A stretch of 64,000 bases of DNA from Clavulina sp. PMI_390 (lineage: Eukaryota > Basidiomycota > Agaricomycetes > Cantharellales > Hydnaceae). Below are positions 11,190 to 20,971 of the stretch, piece after piece (position 1 is the first letter of the stretch; the number at the start of each line of letters is the position of its first letter). The stretch covers positions 1 to 64,000 of the forward strand of contig WIDE01000075.1 in NCBI GenBank assembly GCA_015039315.1, given 5' to 3'. Made by a program: the position numbers and the translations under genes. The notes under the pieces are model-generated. The model made no database searches and was not told the origin of the DNA. It saw nothing but the letters and a program-made list of their open reading frames with translations.

Positions 11190-12891
11190 ATGACTCAACC
11201 TCACATCACTTTACCTGAGGGCGAGCTCCCTTCCCAATACGTGGACGTAAACACTGTAATCGGTCCTTTCGTACGTATCAACGCCCTGGAACTCGACTGG
11301 GGACAAGTACTAATTATCCACCATCACAGTTCCTCGCGCAATGCTTCAACTGGACGCTGTTTGGCATTCTCTGCCTCCAAGTGTACATCTATACTTTGCG
11401 TTTTTCCAAGGACCTTACGTATATCAAGACACTCGTCTACACCGTCTTCGCCCTGGACTTGTTCTTCATGGCAGCGATCACGCACGCTGGCTGGGCAGTC
11501 CTTGTCGCGAATTGGGGGGATGTTAACATTCTTCACCTCCTTCCTTGGACTTGGGCGATGGTTCCAGTGAACAGCGGCGTAGGTATGGAGACCTTTCACC
11601 GCCCCTATCAACTTATGTCCTCACAACTGATCCCTTGCCTCCTTGGGTACTTGTTGGTGCTGGCCCCAGTCTCATGCATCGTCCAGCTGTTCTTTGCCTA
11701 TCGCATCTGGAAGCTCAGCAAGAGCTGGAAGATGCCCACCCTCATTGCACTCATTACGATTACGCAATGCGTCTTCGCAATCATAACTGGCACAATCGTA
11801 AGTTGTTTCCTCCTGCTTGTTCGATCACTACACCGCTCTATGTCCCACTAAACTCAATCACTTCTACTTTTCCCTTGGCTTCTATCGCCGTGCGATGTCC
11901 CAGGCTGCGCACGTCCGCACGTTCCACTACATTCGAGACTTCCTCCCCGGTGTCTGGCTCGTCGGCTCCATCACCGCCGACGTCCTCATCTCTGCCACTC
12001 TCGTTCACATCCTCTGGGGCTCCCAGACTGGCTTCAAGGATACTGATGGCGTCGTCATGAGGCTTATCCGCCTCACCATTGAGGCTGCCGCGGTGCCTAG
12101 TATCTGTGCAGCGGTCAAGCTAGCGCTCATCTATTCGTATCATGATAACCGTCACCTGATCTTCTGCGTAGTATTGGGTAGGCTGTACTCGAACGTGAGT
12201 CTCTCGTCTAATTCTTCTCCTTTTTTCCGACGCTCACGATTGATGGGCTTCGTCACCTTCCCCATAACAGACCCTACTTGCTATGCTCAATTGCCGTGAT
12301 GCAATGTTCGGTGGTGGCTCGGCTCCAAACACGCTCGCCGGCGCCGCCCGACTCTCTGAGCCACACACGGTCATGAGCCTGCTCAAGTCGAAGCTCTCCT
12401 TTGGGAAAACTTCCACCCCTGGCTCACAGTCGCGCGGAAGCATCTCCTACGCCTCCCGTGAGCAGTTTGCTTCCCTGGACCGTGCATACGGTGCTACAGA
12501 CGGGAAAGCTCGTCCTGGTGACCGTCGCCCTAGCATGAGCCTTGGTCTTGGTCGTGCTCCCAAATACACCCCAAGTGCTGGGCCTGAAGGGCGCCAGCCA
12601 CAGTCGCCGAGCTACTTATCGGGAAACCACCATGTCCAGTTCCCACGTCGTGGCTCAGCAGACCGCGAGTCGACCTACTCAATGACGGAATTCGATGGTC
12701 GGTCACGCTTTGGTCAGCAGAGCAAGATTGATGAGGAGATCCCTGTTTCACCTACGACGGCAGAGATGAAGACGACAAGCGAGCTTTTGCCTGGTGCAAA
12801 AGGATGGTCCGCGGACGACCTACAGTCTGAAGATATTGCGTCTCCGTTCGTTGTAACGCCTCCCGCCCCAACGGCAGCGAGGAACTCATAA
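11190..12891 (+). CDS. DUF6534 multispanning membrane protein, copy A
   Basis: Polytopic membrane protein of the basidiomycete-rich DUF6534 family (name from memory); the molecular role is unknown. Five exons: 11190-11270, 11330-11582, 11670-11797, 11904-12194 and 12271-12891; the product is 457 aa. About seven hydrophobic helices occupy residues 20-250. Family landmarks are FLPGVWLVGSITADVLI, ILWGSQTGFKDTD, the VMRLIRLTIEAAAVPSI helix and LYSNTLLAMLNCRD. A soluble tail of about 200 residues is Ser/Arg-rich and carries HHVQFPRRGSADRES. Copy B at 48.6-50.4 kb has the same first four exon lengths (81/253/128/291 bp) and intron phases. The arrangement resembles a receptor-like 7TM body with a cytosolic tail, but ligand and partners cannot be inferred. 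Confidence 0.9.
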
Positions 12892-13840
12892 GGCAGTCGA
12901 TACGGTGACGAGTGGGCTACTATGCCATGGCTTTTCTCTCCCTTCCCCTACTCTCCGCATTGGCTCATTTCTTCGTTCAACAATTGAGATTCCTAACCCA
13001 GTCTGATACCCCCACCACCGTTAACACTCTTGTGCTATTCCATACCCTCGTGTTGTCCCTGCCACTGAAGTCATCCCTCATTATTCGGGTTCATTTGTTA
13101 GCTCGATTTCACTTATTTGCTCAGTATTCGCCCTTTTTTCGTTCATCTCACTTCCTTTGATCATTGTCGCTTTCGATCTTTACTGTTGTGCCGTCCAATG
13201 TAGCATTGCCACTCTCCTTCAATATTGTATTTCATCTACCTACTCGGCTAACACCCCAGGCTGTAAAATATCTTTTCCAAATTCATAAATCACTTCTTTA
13301 CCATCCCTGTCATGGGTATCCACTTATTCTCTCGATCAGACCCCCCCCCCCCCCCCAAGATCCGATATGTTAGTGCTCTGTCTATGGTAGCCTTGCCCAC
13401 TTCACCCTCCTTTTGACTAGCCTAAGGCCTTCTCGACACCTTGTTAGTCGGGTTTAGAAGGTGTCAGTTTTTTCGTTCCATCGACAAGTGCTCCTTTTAC
13501 TTCAGCTCCTTCTGGCCTATGGAATTCGATTGATCAGTCTAGAAAGCAATTATTAAATTTAGCATATAAGTTGGTGATGAGTGAAATTTCTAGTCGAAAC
13601 GATGAACTCACGTGGCATGTGTTTGCGTCAAGCGCATGATGAACCCGAATTCCCCACATACTGACATCTGAAAAGGGCAACAAGGAAAATTCTTCCTGCT
13701 GAATTATACACCCACAATTCAGAGTTTCTACTCACGGCAACCAGTTAGAGATACTCGGTTGTCTCATTTCTGGAGCTACATTAGTCGTGGAAGAGTACGA
13801 CAAAGTGACGGCGAATATTCCACGCTATTATATTAAGTAT
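12892..13840. other. Intergenic region with a long C homopolymer
   Basis: T-rich 3' flank of the DUF6534 gene, a run of 16 C at 13341-13356, and the upstream region of the next gene. The stretch around 13610-13680 resembles the promoter of the downstream paralogue (15400-15470), so it belongs to the tandem duplication. Confidence 0.45.
13341..13356. repeat. C homopolymer (16 bases)
   Basis: An uninterrupted run of 16 C in a noncoding stretch. Its exact length is prone to sequencing error. Confidence 0.85.
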
Positions 13841-14637
13841 ATGGATCCTGAGTTCTCTGAAAACAAGCCATTTGTGGTAGAAGTTTGTACACCAAGGATT
13901 CCTCGATTCGGCCGGTGCGTGTCTGCTCTGAGTGTTACAGGAGCTCATTACTGACGTGGCCTTGTCAAATCTCTCGACGCAGACGATGCTTTCTAATTGG
14001 ATTCGAGCTTTCGGACAATCAAACGCATGATCTGGCGTACATGGTTGCGAAGAATTACGAATACGAAGTTCAGTCGGAGATGTTTGACCGAACAATAGGC
14101 GAAGATGTGTGGCATCTTCCTCAAGCTGTTAGGTGGCTTAACTTCGCGGCTCGTCGTTTAATTGGCGCGGCTGTTTCCCATATTCGCGTCACGATGCTCA
14201 ACTGGGAATACCATCCCCTGCCGAAAGAAGCTAAGGAAGCAAATCGTCCGCTTCAGCTGTTGACCAGGTCTTATCCGCTTAACGTGCAATCGCTCGAAGA
14301 GGTGGCCAAACTCGAGGATATCTGCAACTTCCGAGAACTTGAGATCCACGAGCATCTTAAAACACTTGGATTCGACCTTATCAAGGAGGATGTGAGCGTG
14401 AGGATGTGGGCATGGCCTCCTCCAGACAACAGTCCGAGGTTCGTTCAAACTGCGATCGCTTTCGCGCTACGCCTGTGCTAACGTGGGATCTCCATTCTTG
14501 TCACGAGTAGTTGCTACGTTATTCAGTCTCTTAAATGGGCTGAATTGCAGCCTCACCTCTCTGAGAAGTTCAATGAAGTCTTGCAACCCCCAAAGGACTA
14601 TGAGGCGTATTACTACTCTCTACGCTCAGAGTTGTAG
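13841..14637 (+). CDS. Small orphan protein, tandem paralogue 1
   Basis: I do not recognise a function. Exons are 13841-13914, 13983-14438 and 14511-14637, giving 218 aa; all phases agree with the paralogue at 15592-16393. Shared blocks are CFLIGFELSDNQTHDLA, a central WLNFAARRL segment, EANRPLQLLTRSYPL, VRMWAWPP and the C-terminal YEAYYYSL. It has no signal peptide or membrane helix, so it is probably cytosolic or nuclear. The N-terminus is uncertain: the frame stays open upstream of the ATG to about 13742 without another ATG, so an upstream exon may be missing. The sequence is diverged from its neighbour by roughly half of its residues by eye. Confidence 0.7.
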
Positions 14638-15043
14638 CCTCAGTATGGCGTAAAACTTTTTCATTTTCGATATTTCCATCACTATGATTCCAGCCTGGTT
14701 CTGTGAACCTCCATCCTTGATTCAATCTCCATGTTCTCTTATACTAGCCACCTAACGTAATACAAAAAAAGTGAATTTCGTCGCTGCAAGCCACTGGATC
14801 AACATCCTCGTTAAAGAGTTTGTTTTCAACTCCACAACCTCCAATATAGCCGCTATAATATAGATATACCATTGCGTACTACCTATCCGCTTTCAGTGAG
14901 TAGGGAAACCATAGCGCTTTATGCTCGCCAGCAGGTGTGAGCTACGAGACCTATTTGTATCCTCCCGAACCAATGAATAAAAGCGTCCAATATTATTAGA
15001 TGAGCAGAACTTCTAACGTAGATCATCAGATAAGGATCGTGTG

Positions 15044-15160
15044 CTATGAGCAAGTGAGGGCCTTGAGATGGGCAGAGAAGGTGGACGACATGGCAAGGCA
15101 CCGGGTCCATTTGAGTTCTAGAGGGTGACAATTGTGAATACGTTGCGCATCTCTTCTCTG
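15044..15160 (-). pseudogene. Remnant of the small secreted cysteine protein gene
   Basis: Read on the minus strand, this encodes a garbled C-terminus ending STFSAHLKALT, matching TTFSAQLKALTG of the intact gene at 16699-17301. The flanking sequence toward 14930 is also similar to 16590-16690. The conserved GCPA segment is altered and the upstream exons are not recognisable, so only the end of the gene survives. Confidence 0.65.
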
Positions 15161-15491
15161 GAAATTCAACAGATCCGATGATCGTTTATTCCCCGCCAGT
15201 ACGAAACGACTTGGCATGTTTACAGGTTTCGTGATTGCCAACCTCGATGAAGATGCTAGCGTGAAGTCATGTACATCCGCGGCACATAATTTCCGGGATG
15301 TATATACTTCAATGATTTTGAACCGCTTGGAGATAAACCGAAGATCTGGCACATAAAACTATGAAGCGTGGAATGTCCAAACCGAATGTTTGACCAGGCT
15401 TGGGATGTGTTTGTATGCAGCGCTTGATGTATTTGATGGACCCGAATCTTTGTATTTGAGAAGTTTTCTGAAGCGCATTCCGGGTATGGCG

Positions 15492-15498
15492 TATAAAA
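15492..15498 (+). promoter_or_regulatory. TATA box of paralogue 2
   Basis: TATAAAA about 100 bp upstream of the start codon, followed by a CT-rich leader. Confidence 0.6.
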
Positions 15499-15591
15499 CC
15501 CACGCGTCTCTCGCCTAACTCTTCACGTTCAATCTCCTCTCTACCCCAGATATCCTCCACTCGTCTCAGCTCCCAGCAGCTCCCAACCAAA

Positions 15592-16393
15592 ATGGTCACT
15601 CGCAAAATGCCATCTGAGAGCGAAACGACAGTAGAAGATGCGTGTCGGCTTTATATCCCCCCTATGGGCGAGTAAGCACCATTCCATTGTTTCAATCAGT
15701 TACCGGCCACTGATCACGTTGACATAGTACATGTTTTTTCGTTGGTTTCGAGCTTTCAGGAAAGCAAATCCAAGATTTGGCATTCAAGATCGCGCGATGT
15801 GTCAACTTTCCAATCCGCATGAAGATGTTTGACCCAACATCGGTTGAAAGCTTGGATGAGCAGACCCTTCTTGATGCTATCCAATGGATCAACTTTGCTT
15901 TCCGCAAACTACCAACCGGCGCTCCCGAGAATATTCGTTTAACTATACTCAGCCGCAGAAGATATCAAGTAACGGGCGAAGCTACACAGGCGAATCGACC
16001 AGTTCAGTTATTGACAAAATCGTTCCCGCTTTATTCACTGCCACCGGAAGGACTTCCAGCAATTGAAGAAAACGTTGGTATCCGGGCGGCAGCAATAGAC
16101 TGTGCGCTCGAGGAGGAATTCGGCTTTAATCTTTTGGATCTTGTACCGGACATGAAGATAAAAGTGTGGAAGTGGCCACCCCTATACGGCGCGATGATGT
16201 GCGTGCTACTCAGCTTTTTTCATTCTTAGTCTCCTTCACTCACCTCCGGAGCTGTGCTATTGTCTCCTTCAGGTGCAAAGAAGTTCAGTCAGCCGAATGG
16301 TCCGTCTTGAAGCCTCGCTTCCATGCCAGATTTGAAGCGAATCCAGACGCCCCTCAAGAACTGTACGAGGCGTACTATGAGTACTTTCGTTAG
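15592..16393 (+). CDS. Small orphan protein, tandem paralogue 2
   Basis: Function unknown. Exons are 15592-15671, 15728-16198 and 16273-16393, giving 223 aa. Intron positions and phases equal those of the paralogue at 13841-14637. It shares CFFVGFELSGKQIQDLAFK, WINFAFRKL, QANRPVQLLTKSFPL, KVWKWPP and YEAYYEYF. The TATA box and CT-rich leader suggest a regulated, expressed gene. No signal peptide, membrane helix or known catalytic motif is visible. The pair, with the secreted-protein gene between copies, forms one tandem duplication unit. Confidence 0.75.
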
Positions 16394-16698
16394 TTTTTGA
16401 TTTACTAGGATCACTGTAGTCATACATCAGTACCATCCTCACAACAAAGTGTGCCTGCGATATCAGACATAAACTCAGCCCGAGTGAAGTACGTTTTGAC
16501 CCAACGCAAAAATCTCTTGACGCTAAGATCTAGAACCCTCATTGCTTTGCTAAACGCGTTTTTTTTGCTTCGCATAATATTTGGGGGCTATGAGACCCAT
16601 TCGTATTCTCCAGAACTAAACCAATACATACAAGCGTCGAATATCATCAGATGAACAAAAGGTAGAACGGGGACCATTAAATAAGGAGCGTGTGCTAT

Positions 16699-17301
16699 TT
16701 AGCCGGTGAGGGCCTTGAGCTGGGCAGAGAAGGTGGTTGACACGGCAGGGCAGCCGACACCAGGTCCGTTTAAGTTCTGGAGGCTGATAATTGAAGCTTG
16801 CATTCTTGCAATCTGGACAAGTTTGCGGGGGAGATGACATAGACATGAGCTTTGGTAACAGCAAACAAGGTGGTAGAGCAACAAACCTGGGAGCCAATGC
16901 TACCATCGGTAGGGAAAGAGACGGGGACGCCAGGGTTATTAACGGCATGACCAGCGTTGACGTTCGCGTTCAGGGACTGTATTGTGTGTCGGAATAAGTT
17001 AGGAGATGGGAAATGGAAAGGGAGAAGTGTCTTTACTCACGTTGATGAATGCGTTGCGATCCGGAGGGCATGAGCAAGGGATCAAAACGTTGTTGATACC
17101 AACGCAAGAGGCTATAAACAGGTCAGAGTTTAGAACCTGAGCTTTATTCTAGTTCATAGACTGTAAGTGGGACTTACCGCTACCGGCAGGATCACGGATG
17201 CCAGCCGTAACACCGAACTGAGGCACCAAGTTCGGGTCAACGGCAGAAGCGCCGAGGAAAGCAACGGCGGAGAGGAAGATGGCAGAGGTGAAGAACTTCA
17301 T
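16699..17301 (-). CDS. Small secreted cysteine protein
   Basis: Secreted protein of 132 aa with unknown role. Exons on the minus strand are 17301-17178, 17111-17041, 16976-16887 and 16812-16699, all GT-AG and phase-consistent. The signal peptide is MKFFTSAIFLSAVAFLGASA. The mature part holds four cysteines, in ASCVGINNVLIPCSCPP and GVGCPA, a DRNAFINSLNANVNAGHAVN segment and a C-terminal TTFSAQLKALTG. This layout is common among abundant small secreted proteins of agaricomycetes. A TATA box lies 167 bp upstream. A decayed copy of its 3' end is at 15044-15160. It could be an effector-like or cell-wall-associated protein, but nothing in the sequence proves that. Confidence 0.82.
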
Positions 17302-18038
17302 GATTATGAGGATTGTGTGTTGATAGTGAGAGTGTTCGTGAAGATTGCAAGAATTAACGACGCAGTCGTTAAGATGATTTGAAAGCTGGAGAAAGTGTTG
17401 GAAAGCGAAGGGGAGGAGTGGGTCGACCAGTCGAGCTGAGGTTTGCTAGTCCGGTTCACGAGCAGGTTATATACCTCTTCACGGCCATGGAAATCAAGTC
17501 CCCGAATACTCGGACATCAAATCATGCTGCGAGTTCATGATATCATTGCACGATGGGAGTAAGAAATTCGAAGAATAAACTGAAGCGCTCAGATGTGATA
17601 TCAAGTGATGTGTGATGCGTGTTTTGACCGTCGCCTTGTTTGGCCAAGTTGGCATCAGCATCAGGCGCAGAAGTGCTTGGCACGTTTGAGATGGAACACA
17701 ACAACTCTATTGTGCGAGCCTAAGCTCGATTCAACCCGAGAGGAAGCAGATCAGGCAACATTCAGTCTGGGAGTGATGAAGTCCAAGTTCGATTACGATG
17801 TGTGCGATCGATGCTGTTCTAACTAGCAGTACATATCATAGTTAGTCAAGTAGATAGTTGTATGAATGAGCGGATGGGGTGTGGAGATGAGAGCAAATAG
17901 AATATGGATGAGTGGATGGGTGGGTGGGTGGATGGGCGAAGTAAAAATCGACAAAGCAAGTGAAGAAGAGGGTTTTTGGGATCCCCAAGACAGCGCAGCG
18001 CTCCAGAAGGACGAGCCATATTTTGTTGTTCCTTTCCT
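17302..18038. other. Intergenic region with GGTG minisatellite
   Basis: The promoter of the secreted-protein gene (TATATA at 17468-17473) is followed by the 3' flank of the GT71 gene. A short GGTG/GATG-rich tandem stretch lies at about 17905-17940. No gene seen. Confidence 0.5.
17468..17473 (-). promoter_or_regulatory. TATA box of the small secreted protein gene
   Basis: TATATA about 167 bp upstream of the minus-strand start codon at 17301. Confidence 0.5.
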
Positions 18039-20971
18039 TTAGAAGCCTGCAGCATTCGGGATGAACCCGTCATCGTACATCCAATCTTCAATATCCATCA
18101 ACCTGTCATCCTCGCTCCACTGCGCAATCTCCAGAGGAGAAATCCCCCAGTCAACACCGAGCTCGTTTGGTGCGGTCTTTCGCGACTTCTCGGTGAGCTG
18201 GACGGTGTTCGCTTCTCTCGGGGAACCCTTGTGCGTGGTCTTGTAAGGATCTTCGAAGCTAATAGGGGGGAAAGACAATGAGTAAAGGGTAACGTGGACA
18301 AGAAGATGAAAAGTAGAAACGTACTTGACGTCAATGCAAAGTGCGCTGATGACGCCACCATGGAAGAACGGCCTTAACCCTCGCTCAACCGCAGCTCTCC
18401 TCATCACATCAACATGAGCAGGTTGGATCGCACGGCCATCATCTCTAGCATTCGCCAACATGTCCGCCTCAACATCATCGGCGCCTCGCACACCATCTGA
18501 TCCAAGCGTCGAAGGCTCGGCGTCTGGGTACGGGTATTGGTGATATCGTGCACGGCCCCTGCCCGCAACCGAGTTGGCTTCCCAGAAGCGCTCAGTATTC
18601 GACAGACCCTTCTCCTCGAATTCCTTCTTGGAGATGGCCTCGAGCAACAATGGCGGGTCATGTGCACCACCAGGTCCACCATACTCCCAGTCCATCGCCT
18701 GCACCTGCTTCGTACGACCCCACGAGTAGCCACGGCCGACACCACTGGGGATCTGCTTGAGCAGGTTGTAATGGACGAAAGCAGGCTCGCCGTCGTTATC
18801 GTACTGCTGCATCGTATGCGCACAGAAGTCACCACTTGGAGTTCCACTGGGTAGACCAGCAGCGCCAACCCAACGACCAGGGAGCGCCCACCGCTTGCGA
18901 AGAGCAAGGAACGAGAAGCGGAACACGTCCTTGTCGCCATCCGAGAAGTAGTACCAGAACTGCCAGTCCTCGAGCATGTATGCCGAGAGGAGCATCGCGT
19001 CGAGATGCCTGCGCTTATCAATGACGATCTGTCCAGCCTCCTGCTCCCACTCATCACGGCACTGCACACCAAGGATGGCCCACATCGGGTTGTTCGCGCT
19101 GGTCTTCCAGTAGTCCGGCCAGAACATGGCGCCTAGACGCTTGTAGTTCTTCTGGGTGAAGAAAAAGTCGGGGGACGCAGCGGGGAGGTTGTCCGAGTCG
19201 AGATAGAGCACTTCCGCATAGGGCGCTTCGACGATAGCTTGGGCTTTCAGATGATAGTTCTTTGTACGGGTGGAGTCTTTGGTTCGCGAGGTAGCGGAGA
19301 CGAGGGTAGCGCCGAGGGAGGTGAGGGTCTCGCGGATGGGGTCATCAGGCTCGGGAGCCTCGGAGGGGAAGTGGAAGATAGAGGCAGGGAGAGTGCAGTT
19401 GTGGTCTGTTCGGTGACAAAGGCCGAGGCTTCAGAATGTGGCTCCTGCTAGACATTTCATGGCAAACACTACTCACGGTTCCTGATCAACCTCAAGCTCC
19501 AGACAACTCGCCTCAGCGTATCGGCATTACCAGCGGTGAACACCAATCCCCGTCCATCCCCAACAAGACCGCGACCGCCTTGCGAAATATGGACGGGATC
19601 GTCAAACGCGCCCGCTGCCTTCTTCGCTTCCAAGTATTGTGCCATGTGCTCGCGGTGGGAGATGATAGTTGACGAGTTCATGACAGCCCAAATGAGGGAT
19701 GCTTTCGCAATGAGGTCCCTGAAGGGCCGGAATGAGAATTGCGTTAGATCTCGCACTGGTAAAAGCAGTAAATTTCACAACGAAACCAGGGAGCAAAAAA
19801 ACGTACTTGTTGTGATTAGGAATGACCTCTCCGCAGGTTTGCAAATTCCATGCGACGTAATCTGCGGGTTCCCATCCCCTGCCGGGAGCGTTCCTCCATG
19901 CGTCCAGGCGCTCTTCGAGACCTGCCGATAGCGGTAGCGGATACATGTGATTTGGTGGGACGTCATGGTAGGTTGCGTATTGTGGGTAGTTAGGGTTGGG
20001 ATTGCGGGAGGGATCGAGGAGTGCTGAAGGGATATTTGGGCGGGAAGAAGAGAAGGGGAAGCGCGAGGTGGAAGAAGACTGTAGTTTCGTTCGCCGTCGA
20101 TATCAGAGTGGTGTAGATGAGATTGGATGATGGGTGGATTCGGAAGGGCAACACGACCGGATCGTCGCAAGGGAGCAAATTACGATCCAGTAGCAGCAGT
20201 GCAGTGGAGGTCATCCCCGAAGCCCGAAGGAAACCCGCATAGCCGCGCAGGACACCAGGTCGATAAGGACCACAAAGAAAAAGAAAATTCGCAAAAAAGA
20301 GTCCAGGCCGAGAGCAATATGGAAATGGAAATCGGTGTGAATTAAGATTTCCGAGGGCGGGACAAGGAAATCAATGATGAAGGCGCAGGAGGCGATTGGA
20401 TGTGTGTTTGATATGATCGGCGTTTGATGTGGGACGCGAAATGATATTTGTGACATAAGCGGTGCAAAAGCCAACAGGACGTCGCGCGTCGAGCGTTGTC
20501 GAGGGCGGCAAGTACCAAGGGTTGACAGTGAAACGTGGCATGCAGGGTGGGGAATGGTAATTGAGTAGGCGCGGACCGGCGGAACATGCGTGCGACATTG
20601 TCAAGGTCGACGACGTCATTTATCGGGGAGATTTATTGAAGGGGAGCAACGAAAAACGATCGTGTCAGCAACGAGAAAAAAGAGAGTTATAGGGAGATGG
20701 GTGGACGCACGGGAAGGATGGTGGAGAATCCGATGACGAAGGCTACACCAATGAGCAGTGCGAGGGCAAGGCGCTTGACCATACCCGAGGCCAGGACTCT
20801 CGGTGAGAATATGTTGGTTAGCGACGCTATTGAGAAGCCTGGTGTGGTTGATGATGATGAGTTGGAGGAGGGGCGCGGCCAGTAGGAGTCGCTGTCATAG
20901 TCCTCTTTGGAGGATGTTGAGGAGGATGAGGAGAAGAGCGGGAGTGTGGCGGATGGGTCTGCACCAGGCAT
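18039..20971 (-). CDS. Mnn2-like alpha-1,2-mannosyltransferase (GT71)
   Basis: Golgi type II membrane glycosyltransferase expected to add alpha-1,2-mannose branches to N-glycan or cell-wall mannan. Exons on the minus strand: 20971-20711, 20078-19807, 19718-19477, 19405-18325 and 18258-18039; the product is about 691 aa. Residues 63-85 form the signal anchor (VKRLALALLIGVAFVIGF). The catalytic domain has VIPNHNKDLIAKASLIWAVM, KAQAIVEAPYAEVLYLDSDN with the DxD metal site at about residues 328-330, then ALFWPDYWKT-like MFWPDYWKTSANNPMW. The HLDAMLLSAYML segment is also typical of GT71. The first intron is unusually long (632 bp) and may hide another stem-region exon. The last intron (66 bp) does not interrupt the frame, so retention is possible. 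Confidence 0.9.

Larger units (their letters stand above)
14638..15591. other. Intergenic region with decayed secreted-protein copy
   Basis: The first part is the 3' flank of paralogue 1. From about 14930 to 15160 it is a degraded copy of the 3' end and flank of the secreted-protein gene at 16699-17301 (listed separately). The rest leads into the promoter of paralogue 2. Confidence 0.55.

Noticed and set aside
17900..17945. GGTG/GATG-rich stretch considered as a telomere-like or CRISPR-like array
   Set aside because: It is short, imperfect and lacks spacers; a simple minisatellite explains it.
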